Shown here: piece by piece, positions 1-7,072 of the stretch
How positions within the stretch are numbered: position 1 is the first letter of the stretch
How the letters are laid out: the number at the start of each line of letters is the position of its first letter
NCBI GenBank assembly: GCA_963765785.1
Contig: CAVXXW010000017.1
Location: forward strand, 13,390-77,389
Length of the DNA: 64,000 nucleotides
From: AC-32 sp963765785
Lineage (GTDB): Bacteria; Actinomycetota; Thermoleophilia; Gaiellales; Gaiellaceae
Direction: 5' to 3'
The notes under the pieces: model-generated
Told to the model about the DNA's origin: nothing
What the model saw: only the letters and a program-made list of their open reading frames with translations
Database searches by the model: none
Translations under genes and position numbers: made by a program

Positions 1-620
1 TCCTGCAGGTCGATGCGGCAGCTGAACGCCCCTTCGGGCCGCAGCAGCCGGTGGCACTCGCGGAAGATCAGCGCCAGGTCGTCGCCGGGGATGTGCTCGC
101 AGGTGTCCGTGCTCGAGACGAAGTCGACCGAGCTCTCGGGCAGGCCCGTGTCGCGCGCGTCGCACGGAGCGAGGTAGCGGATGCCGAAGCGCGACTCGAG
201 CTCGTCGACGCCTGCGATCGGGCCGCCGGGCGGCCGCAGCTCGCGCTGCGCCTGTTGCTCGAGCTCCGGACGTAGCCGCTCGAACGAGGCGATCGTGTCG
301 TTCAGAAGCTCGACGCGGGCGCTCGGGCGGATGTCGACGAGCACCTGCTTGCCGACGCCGAGCAGGGAGTACGCGATCGGGATCGCGAGGTCCCAGCCGG
401 CGCCGAACTCGTAGAAGGTTGCCTGCTCCCGCGGCACGCTCGGCCCGTGCGCCTGGTAGGCGTCGAGGTGCTGGAGCGCACGCGAGAACTTCTGCCGCAG
501 CGCCTTGTCGCCGGCCGGGAGCGACCGGAGCACGCGCCTCTGGAAGACGTAGTTGAGCTGCTCGCCCTGCGGCACCGCGCCGAGCCCGCGCTGCAGGGCG
601 GCTTTCGCGAGCCATCGCAT
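1..620 (-). CDS. Class I SAM-dependent methyltransferase, 3' end outside window
   Basis: Reads leftward off the window edge; the first 206 residues are present, starting at an ATG at 620. Seen: a glycine-rich EFGAGWD at residues 71-77 (motif I of class I methyltransferases), an acidic DIRP at 96-99 at the end of the second strand, and CEHIPGDDL at 174-182 followed by LLRPEGAF at 192-199, the usual 'leader sees peak, then summarising loop' pattern of Methyltransf_11-type enzymes. The substrate cannot be told. A possible -10 (TATGCT on the minus strand, 630-635) lies nine bases before the start. It is divergent from the sulfur operon and may belong to a further polysaccharide region to the left, which is inference only. 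Confidence 0.8.
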   Translation of the reverse strand, partial: MRWLAKAALQRGLGAVPQGEQLNYVFQRRVLRSLPAGDKALRQKFSRALQHLDAYQAHGPSVPREQATFYEFGAGWDLAIPIAYSLLGVGKQVLVDIRPSARVELLNDTIASFERLRPELEQQAQRELRPPGGPIAGVDELESRFGIRYLAPCDARDTGLPESSVDFVSSTDTCEHIPGDDLALIFRECHRLLRPEGAFSCRIDLQ

Positions 621-679
621 CGGCGGGCGAGCATAGCCTTCGCTCGTGCGATAAGTCGTTCTAATGTCTGAGATTAGGG

Positions 680-685
680 TACGAT
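680..685 (+). promoter_or_regulatory. Candidate -10 box (TACGAT) of the sulfur operon
   Basis: TACGAT lies exactly seven bases before the in-frame GTG at 693. Transcription would then start on or next to that GTG, giving a leaderless message, and the true start of the flavoprotein would be 693 rather than the ATG at 684. No convincing -35 is seen. Confidence 0.35.
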
Positions 686-1898
686 GCGCGCCGTGGCCGA
701 ACGGGTCTCATTCGACGTGCTCGTCGTCGGCAGCGGCGCCTCGGGCCTCGCAGCGGCACTCTCGGCGGAGCGCGCGGGCGCCCGCGTCGCGCTGGTGACG
801 AAGGGCGCGCTCCAGTCGTGCAACTCGGCAAAGGCGCAGGGCGGCATCCAGGCGGCGTTCGGCGAGGACGACTCGCCTGCCCAACATGCCGAGGACGTCT
901 GGCAGAGCTCGCACGAGACCGCGAACCGCGCGCTCGTCGAGGTGCTCACGGGCGAGGCACCGGGGGCGATCCACTGGCTCGAGGAGCAGGGCGTCGAGTT
1001 CACGCGCGAGAACGGCGGCTACCGCCTGGCGCGCTGCGGCGGCTCGACCCGCAAGCGGCTGCTCCAGGTCGGCGACCGAACCGGCCACGCGATCACCACC
1101 GCCCTGCGCGACGCCTTCACCGGCTCCGGCGGCGAGTCCTTTCCGAACGCGCCGCTCGTCGAGCTCGAGGAGACCGAGAACGGCTGGGTCGCGACCTGCC
1201 GCCGCAAGAGCCGCGACGAGCTCGTGATCGAGGCCGGCGCCGTCGTGCTCGCTGCCGGCGGGCGCTGCTACCGCGAGGCCGAGGAGCGCGGCGAGCTCTC
1301 GACGAACCATCCCGGCGCCACCGGCGAGGTGACGCAGATCGCAGTCGCCCTCGGCGCCGAGCTCCGTGACTTCGACGCGCTCCAGTACCACCCGAACGGC
1401 GGCGCCTGGCCGCCGACGATGCAGGGCTACTCGATCCCGGAGACGACGCGTGCGTACGGAGCGACGCTGCTGAACGCCGACGGCGAGGAGTTCACCGACC
1501 CCCTCGGCCCGCGCGACGCCGTCTCGCAGGCGATCTTCGAGGAGGTCGACGCGGGCCGCGGCGTCGAGACGCCGGACGGCCGCCCCGCGGTCTACCTCGA
1601 CACGACGCGCATCGCGGAGCACGACGCGGAGATCTCGCTCCCCTACATGCTGCGGCGCTACCGTTCCGCCGGCATCGACCCCCTGCGGGAGCCGATCCTC
1701 ACCTTCCCGGTCCTGCACTACCAGAACGGAGGCCTCGTGATCGACGAGCACGGCGAGACGACGCTGCCCGGCCTCTACGCCTGCGGCGAGATCGCCGGCG
1801 GCACGCACGGGCGCAACCGGATGATGGGCAACAGTCTGCTCGAGTGCACCGTCTTCGGCCGCCGCGCTGGCACCGCCGCGGCGGGGAGGGCCGCATGA
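684..1898 (+). CDS. FAD-dependent fumarate reductase / aspartate oxidase-like flavoprotein, short form
   Basis: 404 residues (401 from GTG 693). An N-terminal dinucleotide fold has GSGASG at 16-21; NSAKAQGGIQA near 47-57 is the FAD-contact loop of the succinate dehydrogenase/NadB superfamily. The histidine that links FAD covalently in SdhA is not there. QYHP near 233, PRDAV near 274 and HYQNGG near 344 match the substrate-binding His and Arg positions of the superfamily. The chain ends at the NSLLECTVFGRRAG helix, so the C-terminal helical domain of SdhA (about 590 aa) and NadB (about 540 aa) is absent. It overlaps the fumarase alpha gene by four bases (ATGA). By family it oxidises or reduces a C4-type dicarboxylate or amino acid. 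No nadA/nadC nearby supports a NAD-synthesis role, and no sdhB/C/D supports respiratory complex II. A sulfonate analogue as substrate is my hypothesis. Confidence 0.8.
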   Translation: MRAVAERVSFDVLVVGSGASGLAAALSAERAGARVALVTKGALQSCNSAKAQGGIQAAFGEDDSPAQHAEDVWQSSHETANRALVEVLTGEAPGAIHWLEEQGVEFTRENGGYRLARCGGSTRKRLLQVGDRTGHAITTALRDAFTGSGGESFPNAPLVELEETENGWVATCRRKSRDELVIEAGAVVLAAGGRCYREAEERGELSTNHPGATGEVTQIAVALGAELRDFDALQYHPNGGAWPPTMQGYSIPETTRAYGATLLNADGEEFTDPLGPRDAVSQAIFEEVDAGRGVETPDGRPAVYLDTTRIAEHDAEISLPYMLRRYRSAGIDPLREPILTFPVLHYQNGGLVIDEHGETTLPGLYACGEIAGGTHGRNRMMGNSLLECTVFGRRAGTAAAGRAA

Positions 1899-2791
1899 GC
1901 ACGGTTGCCACGGACATCCAGCAAGCGGTCGAGGACGCTGCGGCGCACCTCTACGTCTGGGCGCTGAAGGACATCCCGCAGGACCTACGCGACGCGCTCG
2001 TCGACGCGCAGCAGCGCGAGACCTCGGTTCCGGGCAAGCGCGTGCTCGACACGATCGTCAAGAACGTCCAGGTCGCCGACGACCAGAACAACCTCGTCTG
2101 CCAGGACACCGGCATCGCGGTCTACACCTGCCGGGTCGGCGAGCACTTCCCGCTCCATCCGGCGCGAATCTACGAGGCGCTGAGGGCCGGCACCGAGCGC
2201 GCGACGCTGGAGCACCCGCTGCGCTCGAACGCCGTTCACACGATCACGCGCGAGAACACGGGCGCGAATGTCGGCTACCGACTGCCGATCGTGCACTGGG
2301 AGTTCATCCCCGACTGGGACGGCATGGACGTCAAGTGCGTGCCCAAGGGCTCGGGCTCCGAGAACATGAGCTTCCTGAAGATGTGCGTCCCCGCCGACGG
2401 CGTGAAGGGGATCAAGCAGTTCGTGCTCGAGTCGATCGTCGGCGCCGGCGGCAAGCCGTGCCCGCCCGGGATCGTCGGGGTCGGCATCGGCGGCTCGGCC
2501 GACTACGCGATGTACCTCGCCAAGGAGGCGATCGCCCGTCCCATCGGCACGCGCAACTCCGATCCGATCGTGGCGGAGCTCGAAGACGAGCTGATGGGCC
2601 TGCTGAACGAGACCGGGATCGGGCCGATGGGCCTCGGCGGCGACGTGACCGTCCTCAACTGCCACATCGAGCACGCGGACACGCACATGACCCTCAACCC
2701 GGTCGCGGTGAACTACCAGTGCTGGGCCGCACGGCGAGCGTCCGTCCATGTCGGCGCCGACGGCTCCGTCGACTTCGACCGGGAGGCCTAG
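1895..2791 (+). CDS. Fumarate hydratase class I, alpha subunit (TtdA/FumA N-terminal type)
   Basis: 298 residues from the ATG at 1895, inside the stop of the upstream gene. This is the iron-sulfur subunit of a two-subunit class I fumarase, which reversibly hydrates fumarate to malate using a 4Fe-4S cluster as Lewis acid. Seen: CQDTGIAVY near 69, HTITRENTGANVGYRLPI near 110-127, PKGSGSENMSFLKM near 148, and the glycine-rich GAGGKPCPPGIVGVGIGGSAD near 183-203, which supply the conserved cysteines and substrate loop of the family. The partner beta subunit follows after a 161-base spacer instead of the usual overlap. Related folds include L(+)-tartrate and other hydroxyacid dehydratases, so the substrate is not fixed by sequence; the operon context with ComA makes sulfolactate worth considering. 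Confidence 0.88.
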   Translation: MSTVATDIQQAVEDAAAHLYVWALKDIPQDLRDALVDAQQRETSVPGKRVLDTIVKNVQVADDQNNLVCQDTGIAVYTCRVGEHFPLHPARIYEALRAGTERATLEHPLRSNAVHTITRENTGANVGYRLPIVHWEFIPDWDGMDVKCVPKGSGSENMSFLKMCVPADGVKGIKQFVLESIVGAGGKPCPPGIVGVGIGGSADYAMYLAKEAIARPIGTRNSDPIVAELEDELMGLLNETGIGPMGLGGDVTVLNCHIEHADTHMTLNPVAVNYQCWAARRASVHVGADGSVDFDREA

Positions 2792-2951
2792 TGGTTGCCC
2801 CGGCAACATTCGGCGGCGCCTGGCCCGCGACCACGCGGCTCCAGGCCGCGTCCAGTCGCCCCTGGGCATCGCAGCCCAGGGACTCCCTGCGTCCTTGCCT
2901 GGCTTGGTGCTCGCGACCCAGGCATCCACCAGCATCACCGGAGCAACCACT
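2790..2951 (+). promoter_or_regulatory. Structured intergenic RNA element with switch-like alternative pairing
   Basis: The whole gap between the fumarase subunits folds. AGTGGTTGC (2790-2798) pairs perfectly with GCAACCACT (2943-2951), and after one mismatch CCGG (2800-2803) pairs with CCGG (2938-2941). Inside lie three hairpins: GCCTGG..CCGCG / CGCGG..CCAGGC (2818-2846), CCCTGGGC / GCCCAGGG (2860-2881, six-base loop) and TGCCTGG / CCAGGCA (2896-2924). The GGAG at 2940-2943, nine bases before the beta-subunit ATG, is the only ribosome binding site visible and is buried in the closing stem. GTTGC (2794-2798) can alternatively pair with GCAAC at 2803-2807, which would free it. I recognise no known riboswitch class; a palindromic mobile unit is the main alternative. 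Confidence 0.6.
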
Positions 2952-2952
2952 G

Positions 2953-3540
2953 ATGGCGCGCCACGACGTCACCTTCCCGATCACCGACGAGGCCGAGATC
3001 CTCAAGCTGCGCGCCGGCGACGAGGTCGTCGTTCAGGGCCACATCATCGGCATCCGCGACCGGACGCAGATCCGGATCTTCGACCAGGGCGTTGAGCCGC
3101 CCATGGACCTGCGCGGCGCCTTCCTGCTCCACACTGCGCCCGGTGTCCGTAAGCGCGACGACGGCGGCTATGACCCCGTCTGCATCGGCACGACGACGAG
3201 CGCGCGGATGGTCCGCTTCACCGAGCCGCTCGGTGCGCAGTACGGCGTGCGCGCGATCTGCGGCAAGGGCGGCTTCCCCGACGAGGCAATCGAGCCGATG
3301 CAGCGACTCGGGATGGTCTACTTCGCGATCGTCGGCGGCGCCGCAGCGCTCGAGACGACGCAGATCGAGGAGATCGAGGAGGTCGCCTGGGAAGAGCTGA
3401 TGCCCGAGTGCCTCTGGAAGTTCCGCGTCAAGGACTTCGGCCCGCTCACCGTCGGCATCGACGCCCACGGCGGCTCGCTCTACCACGACGTACAGACCGC
3501 GGCCTACAAGAAGCTGGAGGAGCTCTATGCCCGCCTCTAA
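2953..3540 (+). CDS. Fumarate hydratase class I, beta subunit (TtdB/FumA C-terminal type)
   Basis: 195 residues from ATG 2953. The GDEVVVQGHIIGIRD segment near 27-41 and the ICGKGGF / GGAAAL / EEVAWEELMPECLWKFRVKDFGPL order through the C-terminal half are typical of the beta subunit, which completes the active site of class I fumarases and tartrate dehydratases. Length fits stand-alone beta subunits (about 180-200 aa). The reading frame overlaps the ComA gene downstream by 14 bases, so translation is probably coupled and the protein belongs to the same operon as the sulfur genes. The Shine-Dalgarno sequence sits inside the closing stem of the element at 2790-2951, so its expression may be set separately from that of the alpha subunit. 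Confidence 0.88.
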   Translation: MARHDVTFPITDEAEILKLRAGDEVVVQGHIIGIRDRTQIRIFDQGVEPPMDLRGAFLLHTAPGVRKRDDGGYDPVCIGTTTSARMVRFTEPLGAQYGVRAICGKGGFPDEAIEPMQRLGMVYFAIVGGAAALETTQIEEIEEVAWEELMPECLWKFRVKDFGPLTVGIDAHGGSLYHDVQTAAYKKLEELYARL

Positions 3541-4315
3541 TCACTGGCTCGACGTCCCCGAGCGCGAGGCGAAGCCGCGGAACGGCGGGCTGACCCACGT
3601 GATCGACAAGGGACTGAATCTGCGCGACATCGAAGGCCTCTTCGACACCGCCGGCGAGTTCGTCGACATCGTCAAGCTCGGCTGGGGCACCTCGTACGTC
3701 ACCAACAACCTCGAGAAGAAGATCGCGCTCTACCGCTCGTTCGACACGCCCGTCGTCTGCGGCGGGACGTTGTTCGAGGCCGTCTACGGCCGGCGCAAGA
3801 TGGACGAGTTCAAGAGCTGGCTCAAGGAGTTCCGCTTCTCGCACGTCGAGATCTCGGACGGCACGCTCGAGATCCCGCGCGACGAGAAGCTCGAGCTGAT
3901 CACGGACTTCGCGCGCGACTTCGTCGTGCTCTCCGAGGTCGGCTCCAAGGACGCCGAGGTGAACATCGCGCCCTACCTCTGGGTGCAGTGGATGCGCGAG
4001 GAGCTCGACGCCGGCGCCTGGAAGGTGATCGCCGAGGGTCGCGAGGGCGGAACGGCCGGGATCTACCGGCCGACCGGCGAGCTCCGCACCGGCCTCGTCG
4101 ACGAGATCGAGCACTCGATCGACGTCCACGACCTGATCTGGGAGGCCCCGACCAAGTCGAGCCAGGCGTGGTTCATCAAGCACTTCGGCCCGTCGGTGAA
4201 CCTCGGCAACATCCCGCCCGACGAGGTGATCCCGCTCGAGACGCTCCGCCTCGGCCTCCGCGGCGACACGCTGAAGGAGGTGCTGCTTGGCGACGCCGAG
4301 CCTGCGCCTTCCTGA
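3527..4315 (+). CDS. comA: Phosphosulfolactate synthase (ComA family)
   Basis: 262 residues. ComA joins sulfite to phosphoenolpyruvate to give (R)-2-phospho-3-sulfolactate, first step of coenzyme M synthesis in methanogens and of sulfolactate formation in some bacteria. Seen: GLTHVIDKGLN near 24, DIVKLGWGTS near 52, VCGGTLFEAV near 79, FSHVEISDGTLEIP near 107, LSEVGSKD near 136, GREGGTAGIYR near 173 and HFGPSVNLGNIPPDEVIPLETLRLGLR near the C-terminus, in the order of the (beta/alpha)8 ComA fold. It starts inside the fumarase beta gene and ends 29 bases inside the APS reductase gene. No ComB phosphatase or ComC dehydrogenase gene is in the window. The neighbours downstream make sulfite, its substrate. 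Confidence 0.9.
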   Translation: MPASNHWLDVPEREAKPRNGGLTHVIDKGLNLRDIEGLFDTAGEFVDIVKLGWGTSYVTNNLEKKIALYRSFDTPVVCGGTLFEAVYGRRKMDEFKSWLKEFRFSHVEISDGTLEIPRDEKLELITDFARDFVVLSEVGSKDAEVNIAPYLWVQWMREELDAGAWKVIAEGREGGTAGIYRPTGELRTGLVDEIEHSIDVHDLIWEAPTKSSQAWFIKHFGPSVNLGNIPPDEVIPLETLRLGLRGDTLKEVLLGDAEPAPS

Positions 4316-4985
4316 CGTCGAGACGATGCCGGCGGAGGACGTCCTCCGCTGGGCCTACGAGGAGTTCGGCGACCGGCTCTGCCTGACGTGCTCGTGGCAG
4401 AAGCAGTCGTCCGTGCTCGTGCACATGGTCGCTGAGCTCGAGCTGGACATCCCGGTGATCGAGCTCGACACGCACCTCTTCTTCCGCGAGAGCTACGAGA
4501 CGCGCGACCGGCTCGTCGAGCGCTACGGCATCAACCTGCTCCCGCCGCCGCCGCTGATCACGGTCGCCGAGCAGCACCGGCAAGAGGGCCCGAACCTCTG
4601 GGAGACCGACCCCGACCGCTGCTGCCACGTGCGCAAGGTCGAGCCGCTCCTCCAGGCGCTCGAGCCCTACGACGCCTGGATCTCCGGCATCCGCCGCGAC
4701 CAGTCGCCGAGCCGCTCGGAGACGCCGAAGGTGCAGTGGTCGGAGCGCTACGAGGTGTGGAAGCTGCACCCGCTCGCCGACTGGGACGAGAAGCGCGTCT
4801 GGGCCTACATCACGATCAACGAGATTCCCTACAACCCGCTCCACGACGTCGGCTTCCGCTCGATCGGGTGCATCCCCTGCACGCGGCCGATCTCGCCGGA
4901 GGAGGAGGAGCGCGCCGGCCGCTGGGCGGGCTCCGACAAGCTCGAATGCGGCATCCACTTGGAAACCCCACTAGGAGGAACATGA
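4287..4985 (+). CDS. cysH: Assimilatory APS (adenylylsulfate) reductase, 4Fe-4S type
   Basis: 232 residues from a TTG at 4287 preceded by AAGGAGG. Reduces activated sulfate to sulfite with thioredoxin as electron donor. The two cysteine pairs that bind a 4Fe-4S cluster are visible: CC at 112-113 in DRCCHVRKVEPL and C195/C198 in GCIPCTRP. This marks the APS-using branch rather than the cluster-free PAPS reductases of enteric bacteria. The catalytic cysteine lies in ECGIHL at 220-225 close to the C-terminus. CSWQKQSS near 35-42 is the nucleotide-binding loop and SGIRRDQS near 133-140 the conserved arginine segment. It sits between the sulfite consumer ComA and the sulfate-activation genes, with its stop overlapping the cysC start. 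Confidence 0.92.
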   Translation: MATPSLRLPDVETMPAEDVLRWAYEEFGDRLCLTCSWQKQSSVLVHMVAELELDIPVIELDTHLFFRESYETRDRLVERYGINLLPPPPLITVAEQHRQEGPNLWETDPDRCCHVRKVEPLLQALEPYDAWISGIRRDQSPSRSETPKVQWSERYEVWKLHPLADWDEKRVWAYITINEIPYNPLHDVGFRSIGCIPCTRPISPEEEERAGRWAGSDKLECGIHLETPLGGT

Positions 4986-5581
4986 CCGACCACATCTACG
5001 CGTCGGAGCACCCGGAGACGACGCATGTCCGCCGGGGCGGCTTCACGCTCTGGTTCACGGGGCTCTCGGGCTCCGGCAAGACGACCATCGCGCACCTCGT
5101 CGGCCCCGAGCTCGACCGGCGCGGCCTCGTCGTCGAGTACCTGGACGGCGACAACGTCCGCATGCACCTGTCGAAGGGCCTCGGCTTCTCGAAGGAGGAC
5201 CGCGACACGCACGTCGAGCGCGTCGGCTGGGTTGCCTCGCGGATCACGCGCCAGGGCGGCGCCGTGATCACGGCTGCGATCTCGCCGTACGCGGAGACGC
5301 GGCAACAGGCCCGCGACTGGGTCGAGCCGGTCGGCACCTTCGTCGAGGTCTACATCAAGGCCTCGGTCGACGAGTGCGCCCGCCGCGACGTGAAGGGGCT
5401 CTACGAGAAGGCGTTCAAGGGCGAGATCAAGGAGTTCACCGGCGTGTCGGACCCCTACGAGGAGCCGGTGAGCCCCGAGCTCGTGCTCGACACCGAGGAG
5501 CTGGAGCCCGAGGAGGCTGCCGCGCTCGTCGTCGCCAAGCTCGAGGAGCTCGGGCTCGTCCGGGCCGAGGTCGCAGCGTGA
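4982..5581 (+). CDS. cysC: Adenylylsulfate kinase
   Basis: 199 residues; ATG overlaps the CysH stop and is preceded by AGGAGGA. Phosphorylates APS at the 3' hydroxyl to give PAPS. The P-loop GLSGSGKTT is at 27-35, followed by LDGDNVRMHLSKGLGFSKEDRD near 54-75, the APS-binding region, and AAISPYAETR near 99-108. Since the reductase beside it is of the APS type, PAPS is not needed for sulfite formation; it may serve sulfotransferases, or the pathway may use either nucleotide. The C-terminal VSDPYEEPVSPELVLDTE segment is typical of the family. Ends four bases inside the ATP sulfurylase gene. Confidence 0.93.
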   Translation: MTDHIYASEHPETTHVRRGGFTLWFTGLSGSGKTTIAHLVGPELDRRGLVVEYLDGDNVRMHLSKGLGFSKEDRDTHVERVGWVASRITRQGGAVITAAISPYAETRQQARDWVEPVGTFVEVYIKASVDECARRDVKGLYEKAFKGEIKEFTGVSDPYEEPVSPELVLDTEELEPEEAAALVVAKLEELGLVRAEVAA

Positions 5582-6714
5582 GCGTCGTCCAGGACACGCA
5601 CCTGATCGAGCCGCACGGCGGCAAGCTCGTCGACCGCACCGGGCCGCGGCCCGACGGCGTCGAGAAGCGCGAGCAGCTCGAGCTGACCCCGCGCGAGCTC
5701 TCCGACCTGGACATGCTGGCCTCGGGCGCGCTCTCGCCGCTCGAGGGCTTCATGGCCCAGCACGACTACGAGCGCGTCGTCGACGAGCTGCGGCTGGCCA
5801 ACGGCTTGCCGTGGGCGCTGCCGGTCTGCCTCGCGGTCGACCGCGAGCCCGACGGCGACCAGGTCGCGCTGACCGACGCCTCGGGCACGCCGCTGGCGGT
5901 GCTCGAGGTCGAGGGCGCCTACGAGTACGACAAGGAGCGCGAGGCCGACCGCTGCTTCCGCACGACGGACGAGGCGCATCCCGGCGTGGCGCGGCTCTAC
6001 AAGCAGAAGCCGCTCTACCTCGCCGGGCGCGTAACGGTGTTCGAGCGGGTCGAGCCGCCGTTTCCTGAGCTCGCGCTCGACCCGGCGCAGACCCGGGCGG
6101 CCTTCGCCGAGCGCGGCTGGCGGCGCGTCGTCGGCTTCCAGACGCGCAACCCGATCCACCGGGCGCACGAGTACCTGACGAAGGGCGCGCTCGAGACGGT
6201 CGACGGCCTGCTGATCCACCCGCTCGTCGGCGAGACGAAATCGGACGACGTGCCGGCGGCGACGCGCGTCGAGTGCTACCGCGTGCTGGTCGACAACTAC
6301 TACCCGCAGGAGCGTGTGGTGGTGTCGGCCTTCCCGGCAGCAATGCGCTACGCGGGGCCGCGCGAGGCGATCTGGCACGCGATCTGCCGCAAGAACTACG
6401 GCTGCTCGCACTTCATCGTCGGCCGCGACCACGCGGGCGTCGGCGACTACTACGGCACCTACGACGCGCAGCTGATCTTCGACGAGTTCGAGCACCACGA
6501 GCTCGACATCGAGCCGATGTTCTTCGAGCACGCGTTCTTCTGCCGCGTCTGCGGCCAGATGGCGACGCCGAAGACGTGCCCGCACGGGGGCGACGACCAC
6601 GTCTTCCTCTCCGGGACGAAGGTGCGCGAGCTGCTCTCGGAGGGGAAGCTGCCTCCGGCCGAGTTCTCGCGGCCCGAGGTCGCGGAGGTGCTGATCCAGG
6701 CGTACCGGGGGTAG
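5578..6714 (+). CDS. sat: Sulfate adenylyltransferase (ATP sulfurylase), single-chain type
   Basis: 378 residues from GTG 5578, which overlaps the cysC stop. Makes APS and pyrophosphate from sulfate and ATP. An N-terminal PUA-like domain holds ALSPLEGFM near 50-58; the catalytic domain carries QTRNPIHRAHE near 188-198 (the QTRNP and HXXH-like motifs) and VGRDHAGVGDYYG near 281-293. CRVCG..KTCPH near the C-terminus is the zinc-type cysteine cluster of the archaeal and dissimilatory-like Sat subfamily. It is the homo-oligomeric form, not the CysDN GTPase form. Together with CysH and ComA it gives a complete route from sulfate to phosphosulfolactate. Confidence 0.93.
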   Translation: MSVVQDTHLIEPHGGKLVDRTGPRPDGVEKREQLELTPRELSDLDMLASGALSPLEGFMAQHDYERVVDELRLANGLPWALPVCLAVDREPDGDQVALTDASGTPLAVLEVEGAYEYDKEREADRCFRTTDEAHPGVARLYKQKPLYLAGRVTVFERVEPPFPELALDPAQTRAAFAERGWRRVVGFQTRNPIHRAHEYLTKGALETVDGLLIHPLVGETKSDDVPAATRVECYRVLVDNYYPQERVVVSAFPAAMRYAGPREAIWHAICRKNYGCSHFIVGRDHAGVGDYYGTYDAQLIFDEFEHHELDIEPMFFEHAFFCRVCGQMATPKTCPHGGDDHVFLSGTKVRELLSEGKLPPAEFSRPEVAEVLIQAYRG

Positions 6715-6721
6715 CTGTAGC

Positions 6722-7072
6722 GTGGCCGAAGAGGCTCGCGACGCCACTCGCCGCACGCGCCTCGCGACCGAGCGCACCTACCTCGCCTGGTGGCGCACGG
6801 GGCTGACCGCCTTCGCGGTCAGCTTCGGCGCCGGCCGGATCGCGCCGGAGCTCTCGAACGGCGCGACGTGGCCGTTCATCGCTCTTGGCGTCGGCTTCGC
6901 GGTCGTCGGGCTCGGCTTCATCGCCTATGGCTACGTGCGGCAGAAGCAGGTCGACGAGGCGCTGGCCCGCGGCGACTACGCGCCGCTCGACGACCGTGCC
7001 GCAATCGTGTTCGCGGCGTGCGGGATCGTGCTCGGCATCGCGACCTTGGTCCTCGTCGTCGCCGGCGCATGA
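6722..7072 (+). CDS. DUF202 (YidH-like) small membrane protein
   Basis: 116 residues from GTG 6722. RTRLATERTYLAWWRTGL near 11-28 is the DUF202 signature, followed by three hydrophobic spans (about 29-43, 51-70 and 93-114). The function of the family is not known. It follows sat by seven bases and overlaps the exporter gene by four (ATGA), so it is co-transcribed and may assist the exporter; that is inference from position. Confidence 0.82.
   Translation: MAEEARDATRRTRLATERTYLAWWRTGLTAFAVSFGAGRIAPELSNGATWPFIALGVGFAVVGLGFIAYGYVRQKQVDEALARGDYAPLDDRAAIVFAACGIVLGIATLVLVVAGA

Noticed and set aside
684..1898. L-aspartate oxidase (nadB) for NAD synthesis
   Set aside because: The C-terminal domain is missing, nadA and nadC are not adjacent, and the operon partners are fumarase and sulfur genes. 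Kept only as a family relation.
2790..2951. Integron attC site
   Set aside because: The folded shape is similar, but the terminal sequences have GTTGC at the 5' end and GCAAC at the 3' end, the reverse of attC core sites, and no integrase or cassette array is present.
4287..4985. PAPS reductase of the enterobacterial type
   Set aside because: The two cysteine pairs of the 4Fe-4S cluster are present, which enterobacterial PAPS reductases lack.
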